Below, one piece after another: positions 1 to 5,961 of a stretch of DNA of 13,837 nt. The stretch is from the NCBI GenBank assembly GCA_004554255.1, contig SFNC01000070.1, positions 1 to 13,837 of the forward strand, written 5' to 3'. Position 1 is the stretch's first letter; each line of letters opens with the position of its first letter. The notes beneath the pieces are model-generated. The model did not search any database. It was given only the letters and a program-made list of their open reading frames with translations, and was not told the DNA's origin. A program made the translations under genes and the position numbers. The DNA comes from Bacteroidales bacterium (GTDB lineage: Bacteria; Bacteroidota; Bacteroidia; Bacteroidales; Muribaculaceae).

Positions 1-135
1 GAGGACATCATCGCAGACGAGAACAACGGCGAAGTAGAGTACTTCAACCTTCAGGGTGTGCGCGTTGCCAACCCCGAAAACGGCGTCTACATCCGTCGCC
101 AGGGCAACAAAGCCACCAAAGTCCTCGTAAAATAA
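1..135 (+). CDS. 3' end of a secreted/surface protein with T9SS-like C-terminal tail (partial)
   Basis: Only the last 44 residues are in the window, read in frame 1 to a TAA at 133-135. The tail contains YFNLQGVRV, then ANPENGVYIRRQG, and ends in KVLVK. This pattern (aromatic-N-LQG-x-x-V, Pro, G-[VI]-Y-I, a basic stretch, a hydrophobic end) resembles the C-terminal sorting domain of type IX secretion cargo and related tails on large extracellular Bacteroidales proteins. The host protein is therefore probably exported to the cell surface or medium. Its catalytic or binding part lies upstream of the window, so no function can be given. The frame ends six bases before the repeat element begins. 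Confidence 0.72.
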   Translation, partial: EDIIADENNGEVEYFNLQGVRVANPENGVYIRRQGNKATKVLVK

Positions 136-140
136 ATTAG

Positions 141-480
141 CGACACCCCGCACGATGAGCGGCATCCTGCCGCTGAGTCCATAGCGACATAACCCCGGAG
201 GGGTTCCACATGAATAACCCCATGTTGCAGCGCGAAGCGTTGCTACATGGGGTTTTCTCGTCCGGCACATGACAACCCCGGAGGGGTTGCACCTGAACCG
301 CGCCGCCCAGATGGAACCCCTCCGGGGTTCGTGCCACGGGGAGACCCGGAGGCCCCATGTAGCGTGCGTCGTGCCTCCGCCCGCAACATGGGGTTATACA
401 AAGTGCAACCCCTCCGGGGTTGTCCCCACACCCCGCCAGATAGACTCCACACCTATCGGACGTACGACACACCGCACGAT
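141..480 (+). repeat. Composite hairpin repeat element, region 1, full unit
   Basis: One complete unit of about 324 bases, measured from H1 at 158-174 to the next H1 at 482-498. Order of parts: H1 (agcggca, loop tcc, tgccgct); P (aaccccggaggggtt) at 191-205; hairpin H2 at 216-254; P at 274-288; its reverse complement P' at 315-329; hairpin H3 at 353-393; P' at 407-421; then a 60-base spacer with no clear structure. The design is P-H2-P facing P'-H3-P', so the unit is a palindrome built of palindromes. Similarity to the next unit begins near 141, just after the upstream stop codon. No coding capacity is credible. I cannot assign it to a named repeat family. Function and mobility are inferred, not shown. 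Confidence 0.93.
216..254 (+). terminator. H2 hairpin, possible intrinsic terminator of the upstream gene
   Basis: An outer 10-bp perfect stem (216-225 with 245-254) is followed by an inner stem (227-232 with 238-243, one G-T wobble). It is capped by GCGAAGC at 232-238, a heptamer known as an exceptionally stable DNA mini-hairpin. On the plus strand the stem is followed by TTTTC at 253-257, so it could end transcripts of the gene stopping at 135. The T run is short and the distance from that stop is about 80 bases, so the terminator role is tentative. Confidence 0.4.
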
Positions 481-613
481 GAGCGGCATCCTGCCGCTGA
501 GTACATCGCAACATAACCCCGGAGGGGTTCCACCTGAATAGCCCCATGTTGCAGCGCGAAGCGTTGCTACATGGGGTTTTCTCGTCCGGCACATGACAAC
601 CCCGGAGGGGTTG
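481..613 (+). repeat. Composite hairpin repeat element, region 1, second partial unit
   Basis: This is a tandem copy of the left half of the preceding unit (H1-P-H2-P), offset by 324 bases. Bases 157-288 and 481-612 align without gaps over 132 positions and differ at five, by my count. H1 lies at 482-498, P at 515-529, H2 at 540-578 and P at 598-612. Similarity stops at 612-613, which is the centre of the unit, and the sequence then continues directly into the NAD(P)-binding gene on the minus strand. The break at the central dyad suggests that half-units can be gained or lost separately. Confidence 0.92.
540..578 (+). repeat. H2 hairpin, second copy in region 1
   Basis: Same hairpin as at 216-254, shifted by 324 bases, with one base change in the outer left arm (A to G at 541, giving a G-T wobble). 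The GCGAAGC cap at 556-562 and the following TTTT are kept. Conservation of the stem and cap beside changes elsewhere in the element suggests the fold matters. Confidence 0.85.
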
Positions 614-984
614 TTGTGGCGACGGAGTTCGCCGCAGAGGAAAGCTTCGGAGTCCTTGCCGCCGACAACTATCAGCTTCTTGGCGCCGGCGTCGATGGCC
701 GCATTGACAATCCGCGAGTAGTTGTGGAGGATGAAGTCGTTGAGGTCGTGGTCTGCGAGATTGTTCTCTACGGCGATGACGATGGTGTCGAAGCCACCGA
801 GCACATCGCGCATGGCCTTCTTGCTCTCGGCATCAAGGCGGTTTACTGTTACATTGGTGGTGTCCGGCATAATGCGTGAGGGTTCGGTGGTGAATACGTC
901 TACGCTTTTGCCCTTTTCGAGCAGACTGGTCAGGACGTCGGCAAGAACGGTGCCGTTAACGCCCAAAAGTGCAATTTCTTTCAT
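614..984 (-). pseudogene. NAD(P)-binding Rossmann-fold protein, 3' end replaced by repeat
   Basis: The frame starts with ATG at 984-982. It gives an N-terminal beta strand and dinucleotide loop (MKEIALLGVNGTV, residues 1-13), a middle segment GGFDTIVIAV (63-72), and AGAKKLIVVGGKDSEAF (99-115), all typical of NAD(P)H-binding, NmrA-like short proteins. After about residue 122 (LRRH) the frame enters the repeat element and continues to a stop at 394-396 with about 74 residues that are translated repeat (NNPSGVV, then TPPGL). Members of this type usually have roughly 200-220 native residues, so the C-terminal third or more appears lost. No TTTG/TAnnTTTG promoter is visible upstream; an 11-bp tandem repeat lies at 1008-1029. 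It could still make a chimaeric protein of 196 residues, but a remnant is more likely. Native function unknown. Confidence 0.75.
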
Positions 985-1007
985 GACAGATTTTGTGTTT
1001 GTGTTGA

Positions 1008-1029
1008 TTATAGTCTTATTATAGTCTTA
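1008..1029. repeat. Short tandem repeat in divergent intergenic region
   Basis: The 11-base unit ttatagtctta occurs twice head to tail between the NAD(P)-binding remnant and rfbD. It could be an operator or a slippage product; nothing in the sequence decides this. Confidence 0.6.
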
Positions 1030-1061
1030 TAACACGCGATGGACTGATTAGGTTTAGGGCA

Positions 1062-1093
1062 TTTGTCTATGAGCGGGATTTTTTGTACTTTTG
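1062..1093 (+). promoter_or_regulatory. Bacteroidota-type promoter for rfbD-prfC
   Basis: TTTG at 1062-1065 (-33 box) is separated by exactly 20 bases from TACTTTTG at 1086-1093, a match to the TAnnTTTG -7 box of the Bacteroidota primary sigma factor. Transcription would start near 1100, giving a leader of under 20 bases before the rfbD ATG at 1118. The segment just before the -7 box (GATTTTTTG) is the same as in the lptD promoter of this window. Confidence 0.8.
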
Positions 1094-1117
1094 TAGCGGA
1101 TTTAACCAACAATCATA

Positions 1118-1990
1118 ATGAAAATACTACTGACAGGGGCAAATGGCCAGCTTGGCAACGAACTCCGCCTTGTTCTGGAGCGCGAGAATCCGGGAGTCAC
1201 GGACTATGTGGACCACGAGGAACTGGACATAACCGACGGCGCCGCCGTAGCGGCATTTGTAGCACGCGGCGACTATTCGCACATCATCAACTGTGCGGCC
1301 TACACCGCCGTGGACCGCGCCGAGGAGGACAAGAGCCTGTGCCATGCGGTAAATGTGGACGGCGTGTGCAATCTTGCCACCGCTGCCGCCGCGCACGGCA
1401 TACGCATGGTGCACATCTCCACGGACTATGTCTTCGACGGCAACACGTGCCACCCGTACACCGAGTCGGACCGGCCTGCGCCGCAGTGTCATTACGGCGC
1501 CACCAAGCGCGCGGGCGAGACTGTGCTGATGGGCCTGTGCCCGGATGCCATAGTGGTGCGCACAGGGTGGCTGTACTCGTCGTTCGGCGCCAACTTCGTG
1601 AAGACCATGCTCCGCGTGGCCGGCGAGAAAGGCAGCCTGGCTGTTGTGGCCGACCAGATAGGCACGCCCACCTACGCCGCCGACCTGGCGGAGATGGTGG
1701 CGCACATTGTGCTGTCGCCGCGGTGGGTGGAGGGTACATTCCACTACGCCAACGAGGGCGTGGCATCGTGGTACGACTTTGCCGTGGCCATAATGGACCT
1801 GGCGGGAATGTCGGACAAAGTGACGGTAAAACCCATAACCACAGCCGATTACCCCACGGCGGCAATGCGTCCGTGCTTCTCGGTGCTGGATAAATCCAAG
1901 ATAAAGGCCACTTACGGCATCACAATCCCACACTGGCGTCACTCCCTCAGCCGGTGCATGCAAAAACTCAACATCAACAATGGCAAATAA
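1118..1990 (+). CDS. rfbD: dTDP-4-dehydrorhamnose reductase
   Basis: This 290-residue protein is predicted to reduce dTDP-4-dehydro-L-rhamnose to dTDP-L-rhamnose with NAD(P)H, the last step of activated rhamnose synthesis for surface polysaccharides, in the cytosol. It is an extended short-chain dehydrogenase. The nucleotide-binding loop GANGQLG is at residues 7-13, the family signature STDYVFDG at 101-108, and the catalytic YGATK at 126-130 gives Tyr126 and Lys130. The length is typical for RmlD/RfbD. The ATG start gives the first beta strand MKILLTGANG and lies under 20 bases from a predicted transcription start. Its last 11 bases overlap prfC, which suggests translational coupling. The other rml genes are not in the window. 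Confidence 0.95.
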   Translation: MKILLTGANGQLGNELRLVLERENPGVTDYVDHEELDITDGAAVAAFVARGDYSHIINCAAYTAVDRAEEDKSLCHAVNVDGVCNLATAAAAHGIRMVHISTDYVFDGNTCHPYTESDRPAPQCHYGATKRAGETVLMGLCPDAIVVRTGWLYSSFGANFVKTMLRVAGEKGSLAVVADQIGTPTYAADLAEMVAHIVLSPRWVEGTFHYANEGVASWYDFAVAIMDLAGMSDKVTVKPITTADYPTAAMRPCFSVLDKSKIKATYGITIPHWRHSLSRCMQKLNINNGK

Positions 1991-3557
1991 CGCAGAAATA
2001 CAACGCCGGCGCACCTTTGCGATCATATCGCACCCCGACGCCGGTAAGACTACCCTTACCGAGAAACTGCTGCTTTTCGGCGGCGCCATACATGTGGCCG
2101 GTGCCGTAAAGAGCAACAAAATCAAGAAAACGGCCACCAGCGACTGGATGGAAATCGAGAAACAGCGCGGAATATCGGTGGCCACGTCCGTAATGGGCTT
2201 TGAATATGAGGGTTACAAGATAAATATTCTGGACACTCCCGGCCACCAGGACTTCGCCGAGGACACCTACCGCACGCTCACGGCTGTGGACTCGGTGATA
2301 ATCGTGGTGGACGTTGCCAAGGGTGTGGAGATGCAGACACGCAAGCTGATGGAGGTTTGCCGTATGCGCAACACGCCGGTGATAATCTTTGTGAACAAGC
2401 TGGACCGCGAGGGCCGCGACCCGTTCGATATTCTGGACGAGCTGGAGGCCGAGCTGAAGATAAATGTGCGCCCGCTGAGCTGGCCCATAGGCATAGGCGC
2501 GCGGTTCAAGGGCGTGTACAACATCTTCGAGAACACGCTGGACCTGTTTACGCCCGACAAGCAGCGCGTGAGCGAACGCGTTGAGATAGAGGACGTTAAC
2601 GATGCACGCGTGGACGAGGCCATCGGCGAGACTGATGCCGAAAAACTGCGCGAGGACCTGGACCTTATAGAGGGTGTGTATCCCGAGTTCGACGAGGCTG
2701 AATATCTGGCCGGAAAAACAGCGCCGGTGTTCTTTGGCTCGGCACTCAACACCTTCGGTGTCAAGGAGTTGCTTGACTGCTTCGTGAAGATTGCACCGTC
2801 ACCGCGTCCCGTGGTGACCGAGGAGCGCACCGTGAATCCCGACGAGGATGCCTTCTCCGGGTTCATCTTCAAGATTCACGCCAACATGGACCCCAACCAC
2901 CGCAGCTGCATAGCCTTCCTGAAAATCTGCTCGGGAAAATTCGAGCGCAATGCCGTATATAAGCATATCCGCACGGGTAAACCGCTGAAATTCAGCGCTC
3001 CTACGGCCTTCATGGCACAGAAGAAGAGTGTGGTGGATGAGGCCTTCCCCGGCGATATAGTGGGCCTTCCGGACACCGGCAACTTTAAAATCGGCGATAC
3101 CGTTACGGGCGGCGAGATGCTGCACTTCAAGGGACTGCCGTCGTTCTCGCCGGAGATGTTCAAGTACATCGAGAACACCGACCCGATGAAGTCCAAGCAG
3201 CTGGAAAAAGGCATACAGCAGCTGATGGACGAGGGTGTGGCTCAGCTGTTTACCAACACATTCAACGGCCGCAAGATTATCGGCACGGTGGGACAGCTGC
3301 AGTTCGAGGTGATTCAGTACCGCCTTCTGCACGAGTATGGCGCGGCGTGCCGCTGGGAGCCGATTTCGCTGTACAAGGCATGCTGGATAGAGTCGGACGA
3401 CAAGGATGCACTGGAGGCGTTCAAGAAACGCAAACATCAGTTCATGGCCGTGGACAGACAGGGCCGCGATGTCTTCATGGCGGACTCCAACTACGTCCTG
3501 CAGATGGCCCGCAACGACTTCCCGAAAATCACCTTCCACTTTACGAGCGAGTTCTAA
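1980..3557 (+). CDS. prfC: Peptide chain release factor 3 (GTPase)
   Basis: This 525-residue translational GTPase removes RF1/RF2 from the ribosome after peptide release. The G domain shows G1 HPDAGKTT (residues 18-25), the switch I segment QRGISV (62-67), G3 DTPGHQD (85-91) and G4 NKLD (139-142). Domains II and III follow and end in a conserved KITFHFTSEF tail. The DWMEIEKQRGIS context and overall length (family about 525-530) separate RF3 from EF-G and TypA. The ATG lies inside the rfbD reading frame, 11 bases before its end, so the gene depends on the rfbD promoter. The stop at 3555-3557 is about 24 bases before the inverted repeat element. Confidence 0.96.
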   Translation: MANNAEIQRRRTFAIISHPDAGKTTLTEKLLLFGGAIHVAGAVKSNKIKKTATSDWMEIEKQRGISVATSVMGFEYEGYKINILDTPGHQDFAEDTYRTLTAVDSVIIVVDVAKGVEMQTRKLMEVCRMRNTPVIIFVNKLDREGRDPFDILDELEAELKINVRPLSWPIGIGARFKGVYNIFENTLDLFTPDKQRVSERVEIEDVNDARVDEAIGETDAEKLREDLDLIEGVYPEFDEAEYLAGKTAPVFFGSALNTFGVKELLDCFVKIAPSPRPVVTEERTVNPDEDAFSGFIFKIHANMDPNHRSCIAFLKICSGKFERNAVYKHIRTGKPLKFSAPTAFMAQKKSVVDEAFPGDIVGLPDTGNFKIGDTVTGGEMLHFKGLPSFSPEMFKYIENTDPMKSKQLEKGIQQLMDEGVAQLFTNTFNGRKIIGTVGQLQFEVIQYRLLHEYGAACRWEPISLYKACWIESDDKDALEAFKKRKHQFMAVDRQGRDVFMADSNYVLQMARNDFPKITFHFTSEF

Positions 3558-3686
3558 GACCCCGTTCCCCAATATATGTCTAAGCGGCAGGATGCCGCTT
3601 ATCCAGTAGGGTGTCGTACGCCCGATGGGTGTGGAGTCCATCGGTTGGTGTTCGGGGACAACCCCGGAGGGGTTGCATTTTGCATA

Positions 3687-3729
3687 ACCCCATGTCGCGG
3701 GCGTCGTGCCTCCGCCCGCGACATGGGGT
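3687..3729. repeat. H3 long perfect hairpin
   Basis: A 17-bp perfect stem (3687-3703 with 3713-3729) encloses a 9-base loop (tcgtgcctc). In region 1 the corresponding hairpin (353-393) keeps the outer ccccatgt/acatgggg stem but has an imperfect inner part. The inner 19 bases are in the opposite orientation relative to the flanks when the two elements are compared. Confidence 0.9.
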
Positions 3730-3751
3730 CTCCGGGCCTCCCCGTGGCACG

Positions 3752-3807
3752 AACCCCGGAGGGGTTCCATCTGGGCGGCGCGATTCAGATGCAACCCCTC
3801 CGGGGTT
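3752..3807. repeat. Central dyad of the repeat unit
   Basis: P and P' face each other here and their outer bases also pair, giving a 22-base inverted repeat with one mismatch (ggttccatctg on the left against cagatgcaacc on the right) around a 12-base loop. The same centre in region 1 (274-329) has the 15-base arms but poorer extension. This is the point where the partial unit of region 1 ends. Confidence 0.8.
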
Positions 3808-3826
3808 GTCATGTGCCGGACGAGAA

Positions 3827-3865
3827 AACCCCATGTAGCAACGCTTCGCGCTGCAACATGGGGCT
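3827..3865 (-). terminator. H2 hairpin, possible intrinsic terminator of bioD
   Basis: Inverted copy of the H2 hairpin with cap GCTTCGC at 3843-3849 (GCGAAGC on the minus strand). Read in the bioD direction, the 10-bp outer stem (one wobble) is followed by TTTTC, about 60 bases after the bioD stop. The role as terminator is inferred from stem plus short T run only. Confidence 0.4.
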
Positions 3866-3926
3866 ATTCAGGTGGAACCCCTCCGGGGGGGGTTGTGTCG
3901 CTATGGTCTCAGCGGCAGGATGCCGC

Positions 3927-4562
3927 TTATCCAAGTACGGGGATGATGTGCAGGGGGGTGTCGGGGAAGTTGCGCGCTATGTAGCGGCGGATAAAGCCGA
4001 GGGTGTCCTCGGCGATAAGCTGTGATGCGCTGTCGTAGAATGTGTTATACAGTACACTGTGCAATTTAAGACCTCGGCTGCGGATGGCTTCGAGGCTTAG
4101 AATGGTGTGGTTTATGGAGCCGAGGCGGCTGTTGGTGACGAGCACCACGGGCAGGTTGCGCGTGACGATATAGTCTATGGCCATAAAATCGTCGGTGATA
4201 GGCACCATAAGGCCACCGGCGCCCTCAATGAGCACAACGTCGTATCTGCGGGCCAGCTCAGCGCGTGCGCGGTCTATAATGCTCAGGTCAATCTCGCGAC
4301 CGTCAAGCCTGGCGGCCAACTGCGCCGATGCGGGGTATGAGAAGATTACGGGAGCGGTGAGTCCCTCGGCATCCTCGGGCATGGGCCCGGTGCCGCTGAG
4401 ACGGCGGTGCGCCTCTATGTCCTCGGAGGTGCCTACGCATCCGGTCTGTATAAACTTCTGAGTGATAACGGTTTTACCGGCATCAATCATCCGGCGCTGC
4501 AGCCATGCCGTAGCGTATGTCTTTCCGGCATCGGTATCGATTCCGGTGATAAAAAGTTCCAT
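3927..4562 (-). CDS. bioD: ATP-dependent dethiobiotin synthetase
   Basis: This 211-residue cytosolic enzyme closes the ureido ring of dethiobiotin from 7,8-diaminopelargonic acid, CO2 and ATP, the penultimate biotin step. Visible motifs are the P-loop GIDTDAGKT (residues 7-15), the substrate lysine in TQKFIQTG (K36), the acidic metal/ATP site in SEDIEAHR (46-53), EGAGGLMVP (113-121), and TNSRLGSINHT (143-153) for base recognition. Length is usual. The ATG overlaps the stop of the upstream bioG-bioC fusion by one base (TAATG), so translation is probably coupled. Its final glycine codon and TAA fall in sequence shared with the repeat element, so its C-terminal end has been set by the element boundary. 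Confidence 0.94.
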   Translation of the reverse strand: MELFITGIDTDAGKTYATAWLQRRMIDAGKTVITQKFIQTGCVGTSEDIEAHRRLSGTGPMPEDAEGLTAPVIFSYPASAQLAARLDGREIDLSIIDRARAELARRYDVVLIEGAGGLMVPITDDFMAIDYIVTRNLPVVLVTNSRLGSINHTILSLEAIRSRGLKLHSVLYNTFYDSASQLIAEDTLGFIRRYIARNFPDTPLHIIPVLG

Positions 4563-5959
4563 TATTGTTCCTGTTTACGTAAAATAAGGTATATGGGCAT
4601 GTATGTGAGGGGGCAGGACCCGTCGTCGCGACGCGGATATTGGGCGAGCAGACGCCTTGTGATGCCAACGGGATTCACGCCGAAGTCCACAGCATTCACG
4701 CCGGTATCGCGCAGGTGCTCAAGCACTTGGCGCGGCGAGTCGAAAATCAGCACCTCCGGCGCGGTCTCGCATACGCGCAGCTCCATCCCTGCCGGGAGCA
4801 TACACTTCCAGCCGTCAACGGTGGGCAGCTGCAGGCCCGACCCGGCTATCTCGGTGATTTCGTGGAGGTTACCGCGCACAAACGCACTAACAACCAGGTA
4901 TCCACCGGGAATCAGCACCCTCCGGCACTCGCGGAAGAAAGCAGCCGGTGAGTTGAACCACTGCACTGTCGAGGCGCTGAAAATCACGGCAACAGAGGCC
5001 GATGGCAGGCGCCGTATGGACGTCTCGGCATCGCACTGCTCAAAAATGGCACCAGGGATGGCGTCCGGCGCAGCGGGCGTGAGGTCCCACAGGCGCACCG
5101 TGGAGAGGCTGTGCACATGCGGCGCAAACAGCCGGGTGAGGGTGCCGTCGCCACATCCCACCTCCAGGATATTCCCGGCAAGGGCCTCGGACGAGGCAAT
5201 GGAGCGAAAGCGGCGGAACAGCCCCTTGGCTATGTTGTGCTGGGCCACTGCCTGGGAGCAGTAGCGGTCGGCGGCATTTGCGAATCTGCTGCGCACCAGG
5301 TCTTTATCAATGAAAAGATGGGGCAGCAACCGCTCGAAATCGGGCAGATGCGACGCTTCCATGAACCTTATCGGTGCAATCTGACGCCATGCGTTCACCT
5401 GATTCTGAGTGGGGAAAATGGAGTCGTGGCGGGAGACGATGGCGAGGTCCCATTCGGAGACCTGCTCAACGTGGAAGATGGCGTTGGTCTCTATGGCGCG
5501 GAGCTCGTCGCCGAGCTCGCCGACGGGCCGTTTGGGCATATTGGCACTGAATTTCGCGAACTGGTCGGCATCCGTGCACATGCGCCGGTAGAATTTCCGC
5601 AAAGTATTGGGCGCCAATGCGTTGATGGTACCGTGGTATACTGCTTCGGGGATGCCTTTGGAGTCGTGGACCGGCTCCAGAGTTCCGTTCACGGCAATGC
5701 GCTTGGTTATCCGCGGCAACAGCTCGTGAATGGTTACCGAAGCGGCAAAAACACCCATGGACCAGGCGATGAGGCAGACTTCGTCGTATGCCATCAGGGG
5801 CTTCCAGTTGAAGGTAAGGTCCCTGTAGTCCCATACGACCATAATGTCATATCCCGGCAACGAAAGGTTGCGGAAGGGGCGCCAGTCCATGGCCCATCCG
5901 GCATAAATAAGGACGAGGCGACGGGTTTGCGGCGTGCGGGATATGAACTTTTTCTGCAT
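4562..5959 (-). CDS. bioG-bioC: Fused pimeloyl-ACP methyl ester esterase (BioG) and malonyl-ACP O-methyltransferase (BioC)
   Basis: The 465-residue protein joins two early biotin enzymes. Residues 1 to about 215 match BioG: YAGWAMDWRPF at 19-29, nucleophile elbow AWSMG at 65-69 (Ser67), a probable acid in RHDSIF (Asp179) and a probable catalytic His204 in EASHLP. Residues about 220-465 match BioC: SAM motif ILEVGCGDGTLT at 264-275 and the later motif FFRECRRVLIPGGYL at 341-355. BioC methylates malonyl-ACP so that fatty acid synthesis can extend it, and BioG removes the methyl from pimeloyl-ACP methyl ester. The fusion thus holds the enzyme that adds the ester and the one that removes it. BioG-BioC fusions occur in Bacteroides relatives as far as I recall. 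The ATG follows the upstream lipoprotein stop by two bases. bioA, bioB and bioF are not in the window. Confidence 0.9.
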   Translation of the reverse strand: MQKKFISRTPQTRRLVLIYAGWAMDWRPFRNLSLPGYDIMVVWDYRDLTFNWKPLMAYDEVCLIAWSMGVFAASVTIHELLPRITKRIAVNGTLEPVHDSKGIPEAVYHGTINALAPNTLRKFYRRMCTDADQFAKFSANMPKRPVGELGDELRAIETNAIFHVEQVSEWDLAIVSRHDSIFPTQNQVNAWRQIAPIRFMEASHLPDFERLLPHLFIDKDLVRSRFANAADRYCSQAVAQHNIAKGLFRRFRSIASSEALAGNILEVGCGDGTLTRLFAPHVHSLSTVRLWDLTPAAPDAIPGAIFEQCDAETSIRRLPSASVAVIFSASTVQWFNSPAAFFRECRRVLIPGGYLVVSAFVRGNLHEITEIAGSGLQLPTVDGWKCMLPAGMELRVCETAPEVLIFDSPRQVLEHLRDTGVNAVDFGVNPVGITRRLLAQYPRRDDGSCPLTYMPIYLILRKQEQ

Positions 5960-5961
5960 AA

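Larger units (their letters stand above)
3581..3929 (-). repeat. Composite hairpin repeat element, region 2 (inverted copy)
   Basis: This is the reverse complement of the region 1 unit. It is bounded on both sides by H1: 3582-3600 and 3911-3927, both followed by the same extension so that tgccgcttatcca occurs at 3593-3605 and 3921-3933. In plus-strand order it holds P at 3660-3674, H3 at 3687-3729, P at 3752-3766, P' at 3793-3807, H2 at 3827-3865 and a damaged P' at 3876-3894. The unit length from H1 to H1 is 329 bases. It fills the whole gap between the convergent prfC and bioD genes and supplies the bioD stop codon. No reading frame in it resembles a protein family. Confidence 0.93.

Noticed and set aside
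137..592. Long open frames on both strands inside the repeat elements (for example 137-592 minus, 247-516 plus, 3576-4025 plus)
   Set aside because: They are translations of palindromic GC-rich repeats with recurring PSGV and TPPG segments in several frames. They follow the repeat units rather than any domain, and both strands are equally open.
141..613. CRISPR array
   Set aside because: The P palindromes are not evenly spaced, alternate in orientation, and the intervening sequences are themselves repeated, unlike unique spacers. No cas genes are present.
1127..2185. 352-residue open frame antisense to rfbD and prfC
   Set aside because: Same cause: it mirrors two well-supported genes, is rich in His, Arg, Val and Ala, and has no recognisable motif.
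3581..3929. Complete insertion sequence
   Set aside because: There is no transposase frame and the target-site duplication cannot be recognised; only a non-autonomous or REP-like nature is compatible with the sequence.
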